This document shows, piece by piece, positions 1-8,639 of a stretch of DNA of 64,000 bases; positions within the stretch are counted from its first letter, which is position 1, and each line of letters starts with the position of its first letter. Source of the stretch: Mariluticola halotolerans (GTDB lineage Bacteria > Pseudomonadota > Alphaproteobacteria > Rhizobiales > Devosiaceae); assembly GCF_021611515.1 (NCBI RefSeq), contig NZ_CP090960.1, forward strand, positions 2,294,001 through 2,358,000, in the 5' to 3' direction. Position numbers and translations under genes: made by a program. Below the pieces are notes generated by a model, which had not been told where the DNA came from, searched no databases, and was given only the letters and a program-made list of their open reading frames with translations.

Positions 1-113
1 GCGAAATTCGGGCGGCCATTGCGGCCGCGCGGCAGATTGCGCTGGGGGGGGATGCCGGGTTTTCTGGCGCGCCGATTGAAATCGGTATTTTCCTGCGCGA
101 CAATTTGCGCTAA
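1..113 (+). CDS. C-terminal fragment of an unidentified protein
   Basis: An open frame enters from the left edge, with its first full codon at base 3, and ends at TAA 111-113. About 36 residues are visible, ending in IFLRDNLR. The frame is uninterrupted and has the GC-rich codon use of its neighbours, so it is probably the end of a real gene. Its position upstream of xylB would suit a sugar regulator, transporter or oxidoreductase of the xylose locus, but the fragment has no recognisable motif and I do not assign a function. Confidence 0.5.
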   Translation, partial: EIRAAIAAARQIALGGDAGFSGAPIEIGIFLRDNLR

Positions 114-178
114 TCGTTCAGGGATCAGCTGACAGAAAACATGACGGGCCGCAAAAAGGGCCGTTCCGGGAGGAAAAT

Positions 179-211
179 ATGACAATCAATTTTGAGGTAC
201 GTGCCTCATGA
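179..211 (+). CDS. Putative 10-codon leader ORF coupled to xylB
   Basis: An ATG at 179 follows a strong Shine-Dalgarno GGGAGG (168-173) with a 5-nt gap. The frame is 10 codons long ([10 protein letters not shown]) and its TGA at 209-211 overlaps the xylB ATG at 208 in an ATGA junction. The xylB start itself has only GAGG at 194-197, 10 nt upstream and inside the leader. This layout is typical of translational coupling. Whether the peptide matters or only its translation does is unknown, and it could be chance. Confidence 0.4.
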   Translation: MTINFEVRAS

Positions 212-1671
212 GTACCTATCTCGGTCTTGATATTGGCACCTCGGGGGTCAAAGCCATGCTGATTGACCGGGCGGGCAAGGCGCTTGGCGAGGCCAGCGCG
301 CCGCTTGAGGTGATGCGGCCGCAGCCCGGCTGGTCGGAACAAAATCCGGCTGACTGGTGGCGCGCGGTGCTGGAAGCGGTTGACGCCTTGTCAAAATCGC
401 ATCCGGCTGAGCTGGCCAGGGTGCGCGGGCTTGGGCTTTCGGGCCAAATGCATGGTGCCGTTTTGCTTGATGATGCCGACGCGGTACTGCGCCCGGCGAT
501 TTTGTGGAATGACGGCCGCTCGAGTGCGGAATGTGCGGAAATCGAGCAAGCCTGCCCCGAAGCCCGCGCGATTGCCGGCAATATTGCCATGCCCGGCTTT
601 ACCGCCCCGAAAATTCTCTGGGTGAAAAAGCATGAGCCGGAAATTTTCGCGCAGATTGCCAAAGTGCTGCTGCCGAAAGCCTATGTCCGGCTGTTATTGT
701 CCGGGGACTATCTGGAAGACATGTCCGATGCCTCGGGCACGCTCTGGCTGGATGTGGGCAAGCGCGACTGGTCTGATGCGCTATTGGCGGCGACCGGGCT
801 GAACCGCTCGCATATGCCGGCGCTGGTTGAAGGCTCGGCCCCGGCAGGGCAATTGAAAGCCGAACTGGCGGCACGCTGGGGCATGACCGGACCGGTGATT
901 ATCGCCGGTGGCGGCGGGGACAATGCAGCCTCGGCCTGCGGCATTGGCGCGATCCAGCCGGGGGATGGGTTTGTCTCGCTGGGCACCTCGGGGGTTTTGT
1001 TTGTCTCCAATGACAAGTTCCGGCCCAATGTGGAGGGCGCAGTGCATGCATTTTGCCATGCGATCCCCGACACCTGGCACCAGATGGGCGTGATCCTGTC
1101 GGCGACGGATAGTTTGAACTGGCTGGCGAAGATCACCGGGCAAAGCGCGACCAAACTGGCCGGCGCGGCGGAAGCGCAATTCAAGGGGCCGGGAGCGGAG
1201 ATTTTCCTGCCCTATCTCTCGGGCGAACGCACACCACACAATAATGCCGGGGCGCGCGGCAGTTTTACCGGGCTGTCGCATGTGACCGATCCGGCGCGAC
1301 TGGCGCAGGCGGTGATGGAGGGCGTTGCCTTTGCCTTTCGCGATAGCCAGCGGGTGCTGGCGGATGCGGGCACAAGGATCGACCGGCTATTGGCGGTTGG
1401 CGGCGGCTCGAATTCCCAGCTCTGGCTGAAAATGATCGCTACCAATCTCAACATGGAAATCCATGTGCCCCATGACGGGGATTTCGGCGGCGCCTTTGGC
1501 GCGGCACGACTGGGGCTTTGTGCAGCGGAAGGCGCCGACCCGCGCGCTGTCTGCACCATGCCCGAAATCAAATCCGTGATCACGCCCGATGCGGCGCTGG
1601 TTGAGGCCTATTCCAATCAATATGCGCGTTATCGCGCGCTTTATCCTGCCATTGAGGAGGCAACTGCATGA
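208..1671 (+). CDS. xylB: Xylulokinase
   Basis: This cytoplasmic FGGY-family kinase (487 aa, usual length for the family) phosphorylates D-xylulose to xylulose 5-phosphate with ATP, feeding the pentose phosphate pathway. The N-terminus [17 protein letters not shown] is the first FGGY phosphate-binding loop. GLSGQMHG near residue 75 is a xylulokinase substrate-site signature, and the second ATPase lobe contains GGGSNSQLW near residue 397. The ATG at 208 is chosen because the FGGY fold begins immediately after it. The stop overlaps the xylA start by 4 bp (ATGA), so the two genes are translationally linked in one operon. The start also overlaps a short leader ORF (179-211). Confidence 0.96.
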   Translation: MSTYLGLDIGTSGVKAMLIDRAGKALGEASAPLEVMRPQPGWSEQNPADWWRAVLEAVDALSKSHPAELARVRGLGLSGQMHGAVLLDDADAVLRPAILWNDGRSSAECAEIEQACPEARAIAGNIAMPGFTAPKILWVKKHEPEIFAQIAKVLLPKAYVRLLLSGDYLEDMSDASGTLWLDVGKRDWSDALLAATGLNRSHMPALVEGSAPAGQLKAELAARWGMTGPVIIAGGGGDNAASACGIGAIQPGDGFVSLGTSGVLFVSNDKFRPNVEGAVHAFCHAIPDTWHQMGVILSATDSLNWLAKITGQSATKLAGAAEAQFKGPGAEIFLPYLSGERTPHNNAGARGSFTGLSHVTDPARLAQAVMEGVAFAFRDSQRVLADAGTRIDRLLAVGGGSNSQLWLKMIATNLNMEIHVPHDGDFGGAFGAARLGLCAAEGADPRAVCTMPEIKSVITPDAALVEAYSNQYARYRALYPAIEEATA

Positions 1672-2975
1672 CCGATTTTTTCAAGGGGCTGACCCCCGCC
1701 AAATATGAAGGCCCCGAGAGCACCAATCCGCTCGCCTTCCGCCATTACAACCCGGACGAAATCGTGCTCGGCAAACCGATGAAAGAGCATTTGCGCTTTG
1801 CTGTTGCCTATTGGCATTCGTTTGCCTGGGAAGGCGGCGACCCGTTTGGCGGGCGCACCTTCGACCGCCCCTGGTTTGGCGGCGATATGGACGATGCCCG
1901 GCTGAAGGCCGATGTGGCGTTTGAATTGTTCACCCTGCTTGATGCGCCCTATTTCTGCTTTCACGATGCGGATGTGCGGCCCGAGGGCGAGAGCTATGCC
2001 AAATCGGTGAAGCGGCTGAACAAGCTGGCCGATATTTTTGAGGAAAAGATCGCCGAGACCGGCACAAAACTGCTCTGGGGCACGGCGAACCTGTTCTCCA
2101 ACCGCCGTTTCATGTCGGGGGCAGCGACCAATCCGGACCCGGATGTGTTTGCCTATGCGGCGGCGACCATCAAGGCGAATATGGACGTGACCCATCGCCT
2201 TGGCGGCGAGAATTATGTGCTCTGGGGCGGGCGCGAAGGCTATGAGACATTGCTCAATACCCGTGTGGGCCAGGAAATGGACCAGATGGCGCGCATGCTC
2301 TCCATGGTGGTCGATTATAAGCACAAGATCGGCTTTGAAGGCGCGATCCTGATCGAGCCGAAGCCGCAGGAACCGGCCAAGCATCAATATGATTATGACG
2401 TTTCGACGGTCTACGGGTTTTTGAAAAAGTACGGGCTGGAAAAAGAGGTGAAGGTCAATATCGAGGTGGGCCACGCGATTTTGGCCGGGCACACATTCGA
2501 GCATGAAGTGGCGATGGCTTCAGCGCACGGGATTTTCGGTTCCATCGACATGAACCGCAATGATTACCAGTCCGGCTGGGACACCGACCAGTTTCCGAAC
2601 AATGTGCCGGAAGTGGCGCTGGCCTATTACCACATCCTCAAGGCGGGCGGCTTTACCACCGGCGGCACCAATTTCGATTCGAAATTGCGGCGGCAGTCCA
2701 TTGATCCGGAAGACCTGTTGCATGGTCATATCGGCGGCATGGACACCTGCGCCCGTGGGTTGAAAGCGGCAGCGGCGATCATTGAGGACGGGACTTATGA
2801 CAAGTTCCTTGAAGAGCGTTATGCGGGCTGGAACGGCAAGGAAGCGCAAGCCATGCTGAAGGGCGAACGCTCGCTTGAGGAGATTGCGGCGCGCGTTGAG
2901 ACAGATGATCTCGACCCGCAACCGCGTTCGGGCCGTCAGGAATATCTCGAGAACCTGATCAACCGGTTTGTTTGA
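1668..2975 (+). CDS. xylA: Xylose isomerase
   Basis: A metal-dependent TIM-barrel isomerase that converts D-xylose to D-xylulose, the substrate of the xylB product encoded just upstream. Its 435 aa match the class II (E. coli-type) enzymes. Visible signatures are the catalytic FCFHDAD around H99/D102, LWGGREGYE near residue 185, the metal-ligand segment [17 protein letters not shown] near residue 265, and GGMDTCARG near residue 357. It overlaps xylB by 4 bp. A palindromic repeat, not a clear U-tract terminator, lies downstream. With the GH43 enzyme that follows, the cluster would take xylo-oligosaccharides to xylulose 5-phosphate. Confidence 0.97.
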   Translation: MTDFFKGLTPAKYEGPESTNPLAFRHYNPDEIVLGKPMKEHLRFAVAYWHSFAWEGGDPFGGRTFDRPWFGGDMDDARLKADVAFELFTLLDAPYFCFHDADVRPEGESYAKSVKRLNKLADIFEEKIAETGTKLLWGTANLFSNRRFMSGAATNPDPDVFAYAAATIKANMDVTHRLGGENYVLWGGREGYETLLNTRVGQEMDQMARMLSMVVDYKHKIGFEGAILIEPKPQEPAKHQYDYDVSTVYGFLKKYGLEKEVKVNIEVGHAILAGHTFEHEVAMASAHGIFGSIDMNRNDYQSGWDTDQFPNNVPEVALAYYHILKAGGFTTGGTNFDSKLRRQSIDPEDLLHGHIGGMDTCARGLKAAAAIIEDGTYDKFLEERYAGWNGKEAQAMLKGERSLEEIAARVETDDLDPQPRSGRQEYLENLINRFV

Positions 2976-2985
2976 GACTATATCC

Positions 2986-3096
2986 TTCACCTCTCCCCTT
3001 GGGGAGAGGTCGGCGCAACGCGCCGGGTGAGGGGGGCTTTTGCGCGTACCGCAAGGCCCCCTCACCCCGGCCCTCTCCCCCAAAGGGAGAGGGAGG
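2986..3096 (+). repeat. Intergenic nested inverted repeat (REP-like)
   Basis: The xylA-xynB gap contains a nested palindrome. A perfect small hairpin at 2991-3008 (CTCTCCCC-TT-GGGGAGAG) and a second at 3071-3093 (CCCTCTCCC...GGGAGAGGG) are themselves roughly reverse-complementary arms, joined by GGGTGAGG/CCTCACCC segments near 3025 and 3060. Repeats of this composition are scattered between genes in many Rhizobiales. It may act as an mRNA-stabilising or terminating structure after xylA. No open mobile-element gene is associated with it. Confidence 0.75.
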
Positions 3097-3198
3097 GAAC
3101 GCGCAACACGCCGAATGCACAACACAAATAGCTGAGACCCTTATCCGGCGTTAAAGCGCCACCTTTGCCCCAAGCGCAAAGGGAGACAGGAGCCCGAT

Positions 3199-4791
3199 AT
3201 GCCAATTGTTCAAAATCCGATATTGCCCGGGTTTAATCCCGACCCCTCGATCTTAAGGGTCGGTGACGACTATTATATCGCCACCTCGACCTTTGAATGG
3301 TTTCCCGGGGTGCAGATCCATCATTCAAAAGATCTGACCAACTGGGAGTTGATCACCCGGCCGCTCAACCGAAAGTCACAACTGGATATGCGGGGGGACC
3401 CGGACAGCTGCGGGGTCTGGGCGCCATGCCTGACCCATGATGGCGAACAATTCTGGCTCGTTTATACCGATGTGAAGCGCAAGGACGGCTCGTTCAAGGA
3501 TGCGCATAATTATATCGTGACCGCGCCTTCAATCGAGGGGCCCTGGTCCGATCCGGTCTACATCAATTCCTCGGGCTTTGACCCCTCGCTGTTTCATGAT
3601 GATGACGGGCGGAAATGGTTCATCAACATGATGTGGGACCACCGGGTGCGCCCGCTCTTGTTTGCCGGCATCGCCGCCCAGGAATATGACCCGGTGGCGC
3701 AAAAGCTGGTGGGCGAACGCCAGAATATTTTCACCGGCACAGATTTGAAACTGGTTGAGGGCCCGCATCTCTACAAGCGCGATGGCTGGTATTACCTGCT
3801 GACCGCGGAAGGCGGCACGGGTTATGAGCATGCCTGCACCTTTGCCCGGTCACGCCAGATCGAGGGGCCGTATGAACTGCATCCGCAAAAGCATATCATT
3901 ACTGCCAAGGACCATCCGCTAAACCCGGTGCAGCGCTCGGGCCATGGGGATATTGTCGAGACGCCGGATGGCAAGACCTTTGTGGTGCATTTGATGGGCC
4001 GCCCGACGACGCAGAAACGCCGCTGCGTACTGGGACGGGAAACCGGCATTCAGGAGGCCGAATGGCGTGATGGCTGGCTCTGGGTCAAGGACGGGCCGGT
4101 GCCCGCGCTTGAGGTGGACCTGCCCGCCGCCCGCGACGAGGCCAAATACTGGGCTGCAAAGCGCTATGATTTTGACAGTGCTGAATTGCCGATTGACCTG
4201 CAATGGTTGCGCACGCCAGAGCCGGAGCGGATTTTCTCGCTGACCGACAAGCCGGGCGTCCTCAGGCTTTATGGCCGCGAATCGATTGGCTCGTGGTTTG
4301 AACAGGCGCTGGTGGCGCGCCGGCAGCAGCATTTCAATTATCAGGCAGAAACCGAGATCGATTTCTCGCCGACCGATGAACGACAAATGGCCGGGCTGAC
4401 CGCTTATTATTCGCGCTATAATTTCCACTATCTGGTGGTGACCGCCCATGCTGACGGGCAGCGCGAATTGATGATCGTTAGTTCCGAGGCCAGCCATCCC
4501 GATGGCAAGCTGACCTTTCATGGCGACCCGCTCAGCGTACCTAATGACGGCAAACTGCGGCTCGGGGTGACGGTCAAGGATTCAAAGCTGCAGTTTGCCT
4601 ATGCGCTCGAGGGCGGGGAGATGGCCCCGTTCGGCCCGGCGCTGGATGCCTCGCTCCTCTCGGATGAATGCGGCGGGCATGCAGAGCATGGCTCGTTTAC
4701 CGGGGCGTTCATTGGTGTTTGTGCGCAGGATTTGAACGGGACGGCGCTTGAAGCGGATTTCAGCTATCTGACTTATACGCCAATCCAGTAG
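3199..4791 (+). CDS. xynB: Beta-xylosidase, glycoside hydrolase family 43
   Basis: A 530-aa GH43 enzyme that releases xylose (and possibly arabinose) from the non-reducing ends of xylo-oligosaccharides by inversion. The three catalytic carboxylates of the family are at the expected positions: D15 in NPDPS (general base), D128 in GFDPSLF, and E187 in VEGPHLY (general acid). The five-bladed propeller spans roughly residues 5-310, and a C-terminal beta-sandwich from about 330 (GSWFEQALVARRQQ) is typical of the long GH43 xylosidases. There is no signal peptide, so it is cytoplasmic and acts on imported oligosaccharides. The start has a good ribosome-binding site (AGGGAGACAGG, 3179-3189). The symbol is used by family convention. 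Confidence 0.93.
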   Translation: MPIVQNPILPGFNPDPSILRVGDDYYIATSTFEWFPGVQIHHSKDLTNWELITRPLNRKSQLDMRGDPDSCGVWAPCLTHDGEQFWLVYTDVKRKDGSFKDAHNYIVTAPSIEGPWSDPVYINSSGFDPSLFHDDDGRKWFINMMWDHRVRPLLFAGIAAQEYDPVAQKLVGERQNIFTGTDLKLVEGPHLYKRDGWYYLLTAEGGTGYEHACTFARSRQIEGPYELHPQKHIITAKDHPLNPVQRSGHGDIVETPDGKTFVVHLMGRPTTQKRRCVLGRETGIQEAEWRDGWLWVKDGPVPALEVDLPAARDEAKYWAAKRYDFDSAELPIDLQWLRTPEPERIFSLTDKPGVLRLYGRESIGSWFEQALVARRQQHFNYQAETEIDFSPTDERQMAGLTAYYSRYNFHYLVVTAHADGQRELMIVSSEASHPDGKLTFHGDPLSVPNDGKLRLGVTVKDSKLQFAYALEGGEMAPFGPALDASLLSDECGGHAEHGSFTGAFIGVCAQDLNGTALEADFSYLTYTPIQ

Positions 4792-4800
4792 GCCAGACCC

Positions 4801-4904
4801 CATCATTGCGAGCGCCCGACGGGCGCGCGGCAATCCAGAAACTCAAGCACCGCGCCTGTTGCTCTGGATTGCTTCGGCGGCTTGGCCGCCTCGCCGTGAC
4901 GGGG
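4801..4904 (+). repeat. ~100-bp palindromic intergenic repeat, copy 1
   Basis: The outer arms are CATTGCGAGCG...GGCAATCCAGA and TCTGGATTGC...TCGCCGTGACGG, each containing a smaller inverted repeat. The same family recurs at 62181-62283. Short palindromes with the core CGTCATTGCGAG...GCAATCCAGAG are abundant between genes in many alphaproteobacteria. No coding potential; it separates xynB from the epimerase gene. Confidence 0.8.
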
Positions 4905-4965
4905 AACACACGTGAATATAAAGGCGGCCCCGTCAGGGCCGCCCAAACCCGAGGAGACATGCCCC

Positions 4966-5841
4966 ATGAAAACCATCGCAGTTACCGGCGGATCGGGGTC
5001 GCCCGAGCGCGGCATTGGTGCCGTTATCGTCAAAATGCTGGCCGACAAGGGCTATGAGGTTGTCAATCTCGACATTGCCCCGCCGCGTCAGGATGTGGGG
5101 TCCTTTCGTCATGTGGACCTGACCCATTACGGCGATACCTTTGCCTGCCTGCATGGGTGTGATGCGGTGGTGCATCTGGCGGCGAACGCCAATCCCGATT
5201 TTGACCATTTCACCGGGGCGAAGCGGTTTCACACCAATACGCTGGCGACCTATAATGTATTTCAGGCCGCTGTGGCGCTCGGCATGGAAAAGGTCGTCTG
5301 GGCCTCGTCGGAAACCGTGCTCGGCTTTCCCTATGACAAACACGTGCCGGACTTGCTGCCGACCCATGATGACGAACCGGCGATCCCAACCGGTTCCTAC
5401 GGGATTTCCAAGGCGGTGTGCGAGGAGATGGCCGCGCATTTCTTCCGCCTGCACGGCATGCCGATCCTGGGCCTCAGGTTCTCCAATATCTATTATGACA
5501 TTGCAGGCCATGAGACCGGCTATGACCAATTGCCCCCCTATTGGGAGAAGCCCGAGGACAAGAAATTCAATCTCTGGGGCTATGTGGACAGCCGCGACAT
5601 CGCGCAAGGGATCTGGCTGGCGCTTCAGGCCGACATCAGAAGCGCCCGCAATTACACGCTGGCCGCTGCCGATACCAATATGAAAATGACCAATGAAGAG
5701 CTGCTCGAACGCTGCTTTCCGGGCACGAAACTGCGCCCCGGCACCGGGCCGCATGACACGCTGATCGGCATTGACCGGGCCCGGGATGAGTTGGGCTATC
5801 AGCCGCAATATTCGTGGCGCGACATACTGGGTGAAAAATAA
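4966..5841 (+). CDS. NAD(P)-dependent epimerase/dehydratase (extended SDR)
   Basis: A 291-aa extended short-chain dehydrogenase. It starts directly with the Rossmann strand MKTIAVTGGSGSPERGIGA (an enlarged GxxGxxG loop) and has the YxxxK catalytic pair in SYGISKAVCEE near residue 147. The ATG at 4966 is preferred over ATG 4912 because GAGGAG (4951-4956) precedes it at 9 nt and the fold begins there. Such enzymes act on nucleotide sugars or free uronates and aldoses. Proximity to the xylose genes suggests a sugar substrate, but the exact reaction cannot be read from the sequence. A palindromic repeat separates it from xynB, so it may have its own promoter. Confidence 0.85.
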   Translation: MKTIAVTGGSGSPERGIGAVIVKMLADKGYEVVNLDIAPPRQDVGSFRHVDLTHYGDTFACLHGCDAVVHLAANANPDFDHFTGAKRFHTNTLATYNVFQAAVALGMEKVVWASSETVLGFPYDKHVPDLLPTHDDEPAIPTGSYGISKAVCEEMAAHFFRLHGMPILGLRFSNIYYDIAGHETGYDQLPPYWEKPEDKKFNLWGYVDSRDIAQGIWLALQADIRSARNYTLAAADTNMKMTNEELLERCFPGTKLRPGTGPHDTLIGIDRARDELGYQPQYSWRDILGEK

Positions 5842-5930
5842 CCTGAATTCTGGCGTCAGGGGCGGTTGGATTTAGCCGCCAACTGCCCTAGTCTCGCCAA
5901 CTTGCGTTTTCAGGAACCAGTCTTTTTTTG

Positions 5931-8639
5931 ATGGATCAAGCCCCTTACGATCCGGCGCCCGGCCAGGCCGCGTCCAAGCCCGCACCAGAGGCGGCGCTGA
6001 CGCCGATGATGGCGCAGTTTTTCGAGATCAAATCGATCAATCCCGGCTTTTTGCTGTTTTACCGCATGGGGGATTTCTACGAGCTGTTTTTCGAAGACGC
6101 GGAAATCGCCTCGCAGACCCTCGGGATTGTGCTGACCAAGCGCGGCAAGCATCTGGACAATGATATTCCCATGTGTGGTGTGCCGGTGCATGCCGCCCAG
6201 GATTATCTGAAAAAGCTGATCGCCGCCGGGCACCGGGTGGCCATTTGCGAACAGATGGAAGACCCCGCCGAGGCCAAGAAACGCGGCTCCAAATCTGTTG
6301 TTAAACGGGATGTGGTGCGGCTGGTGACCCCCGGCACCCTGACCGAAGACGACCTTTTGCCCGCACGGGCCAATAACTTTCTCGCGTCTCTGGCCATGAT
6401 CCGGCACGGGGAAACCGACTTTGCCCTTGCCTGGACCGATATTTCCACGGGCGAGACATGGGTGAGCGACCTTGATGGCGAAGGGGTGAGCGACGCTTTG
6501 GGGCGGATTGCGCCCGCCGAAGTGATCATGGCGAAAACCGCCCATGAAATGCTGTCTGGCCAGCCGCTGCTGCCGCCCGGTTCCAAAGCGCATCTGACGC
6601 TGCTCGATAGCGACAGTTTTGATTCCGAGCTGGGTGCTGACCGCTTGCGGCAAAGTTTTGAGGGCATTGACCCCAGTGCATTCACCAGAGCGGGACGCGC
6701 CGCCATTGGTGCCCTGATTGCCTATGTGACCGAAGCGCAAAAAGGCGGCGCGGTGGCCTTGCGGGCGCCGGTGACCGAGACCAGCGGCAAGCTGATGGCG
6801 ATTGATGCGGCAACCCGCAGTTCGCTTGAAATTCTTGTCACCAATCGCGGGGAAGCCAAGGGCTCGCTGCGGCATGCAATTGACCAGACACTGACCTCGG
6901 CGGGATCGCGCCTGCTGGCGCGGCGGCTGGCGGCCCCCCTTGCCGATGCCGAGCAGATCAATGCGCGGCTCGACATGGTGACGACCTGCGTTGACAACAG
7001 CCAGTTCACAAGCCGTTTGCGGCAGGCCTTGCGCACGGTGCCGGACATTACCCGTGCACTGACGCGGCTGGCGCTTGATCGCGGCGGTCCGCGCGATCTG
7101 GTGAGTATTGGCAATGCCATTGCCGGTGCCAAGGCGCTCGGTGCGCTGATCCGCCAGCAGACGGATTTGCCCGAAGGGCTGCAAACGCTGGCCGACACAT
7201 TGGCTTCAGCGCCGGGCGAACTGGCAGATGAACTGGGCCGGGCCATTGGCGATGAGCCGCCCAATCTGGCACGTGATGGCGGCTTTGTGCGCCCCGGTTA
7301 TGACGCAGCGCTGGACCGGGAACGGGCGCTGGCCACCGAAAGTCGGGGCGTGATTGCTGAATTGCAGGCGCGGCTGGCTGGGGAGACCGACATCAAGTCG
7401 CTGAAAATCAAGCATAATAATGTGCTTGGCTATTTCGTCGAAGTGCCGGCCAATTTCGGGGCGCGGCTTCTGGCCGAACCGTTCAATGCCAGTTTCATCC
7501 ATCGCCAGACCATGGCCAATGCCATGCGCTTCACCACCAGTGAACTGGCGGAACTGGCCGGGGCGATTGCCCATGCGCATCAGGCAGCGCTTGAGATCGA
7601 GATCGGGATTTTTGCCCGGCTGCACCAGGCGGTTCTGGCCGAGACCGACCGGCTGCGCGACGCCGCCGATGCGCTGGCGGAAGTGGATGTGACCACCGCA
7701 TTGGGCAATCTTGCCGCTGAGCGCGCCTATTGCCGGCCGGTGATCGACAATTCGCTGGCCTTCAGGATTGAAGGCGGCCGCCACCCGGTGGTTGAGCAGA
7801 CGCTGGCGGCGAATGGCGAAAGCTTTGTGGTCAATGATTGCGACCTCTCGGGGCCTGAGGGCGAGGGCGGGCAGCTGTGGCTGGTTACCGGCCCGAACAT
7901 GGGTGGTAAATCGACGTTTTTGCGCCAGAACGCACTGATTGCCATTCTGGCCCAGACCGGGGGCTATGTGCCGGCGCGCGCCGCCCATATCGGGGTGGTG
8001 GACCGGGTGTTCTCGCGGGTCGGGGCGTCGGATGATATCGCCCATGGCCGCTCGACCTTTATGGTGGAAATGGTGGAGACGGCGGCAATCCTCAATCGGG
8101 CGACCCGCAAATCGCTGGTGGTGCTGGACGAAATCGGACGCGGCACCTCGACCTTTGACGGCCTGTCGATTGCCTGGGCGACCGCCGAGGCGTTGCATGA
8201 AGCCAATGCCTCGCGGGCGCTGTTTGCGACCCATCTCCATGAACTGACGGCCCTGTCGAAAACCCTTTCCCGCACCTCGAACCACACGATGAAAGTGCGC
8301 GAGTGGCAGGGGAAAGTGGTGTTTTTGCATGAAGTGGCCGACGGGGCTGCCGACCGTTCCTATGGTATTCAGGTCGCCCGGCTGGCAGGACTGCCCGAGG
8401 CGGTGCTTGTCAGGGCGCGCGATGTTTTGACCCATCTGGAACAACAGCCGAGCGGGGCGGCCGGACCGGCCCTTGATGACTTGCCGCTATTTACCCATCG
8501 CCCGGCACCGCCGCAAATCGCCGCTGACCCGCTGGCGGATATGATCGACACGATACGGCCCGATGAGCTAACACCACGTCAGGCCATTGATTTGATTTAC
8601 CAGCTCAAGAAAGTTCGTGATGACAATAGTCACCACTAA
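5931..8639 (+). CDS. mutS: DNA mismatch repair protein MutS
   Basis: A 902-aa MutS that recognises mismatches and recruits MutL. The mismatch-reading Phe-x-Glu is F49/E51 in GDFYELF. The lever/clamp domains fill the middle. The ABC-type ATPase has Walker A GPNMGGKS near residue 654, Walker B VVLDEIGRGTSTFDG, and the switch ATHLHEL. The ATG at 5931 is chosen over the preceding TTG at 5928. The 3' end overlaps glnD by about 20 bp, so the two are cotranscribed, an arrangement common in Rhizobiales. Confidence 0.97.
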   Translation: MDQAPYDPAPGQAASKPAPEAALTPMMAQFFEIKSINPGFLLFYRMGDFYELFFEDAEIASQTLGIVLTKRGKHLDNDIPMCGVPVHAAQDYLKKLIAAGHRVAICEQMEDPAEAKKRGSKSVVKRDVVRLVTPGTLTEDDLLPARANNFLASLAMIRHGETDFALAWTDISTGETWVSDLDGEGVSDALGRIAPAEVIMAKTAHEMLSGQPLLPPGSKAHLTLLDSDSFDSELGADRLRQSFEGIDPSAFTRAGRAAIGALIAYVTEAQKGGAVALRAPVTETSGKLMAIDAATRSSLEILVTNRGEAKGSLRHAIDQTLTSAGSRLLARRLAAPLADAEQINARLDMVTTCVDNSQFTSRLRQALRTVPDITRALTRLALDRGGPRDLVSIGNAIAGAKALGALIRQQTDLPEGLQTLADTLASAPGELADELGRAIGDEPPNLARDGGFVRPGYDAALDRERALATESRGVIAELQARLAGETDIKSLKIKHNNVLGYFVEVPANFGARLLAEPFNASFIHRQTMANAMRFTTSELAELAGAIAHAHQAALEIEIGIFARLHQAVLAETDRLRDAADALAEVDVTTALGNLAAERAYCRPVIDNSLAFRIEGGRHPVVEQTLAANGESFVVNDCDLSGPEGEGGQLWLVTGPNMGGKSTFLRQNALIAILAQTGGYVPARAAHIGVVDRVFSRVGASDDIAHGRSTFMVEMVETAAILNRATRKSLVVLDEIGRGTSTFDGLSIAWATAEALHEANASRALFATHLHELTALSKTLSRTSNHTMKVREWQGKVVFLHEVADGAADRSYGIQVARLAGLPEAVLVRARDVLTHLEQQPSGAAGPALDDLPLFTHRPAPPQIAADPLADMIDTIRPDELTPRQAIDLIYQLKKVRDDNSHH

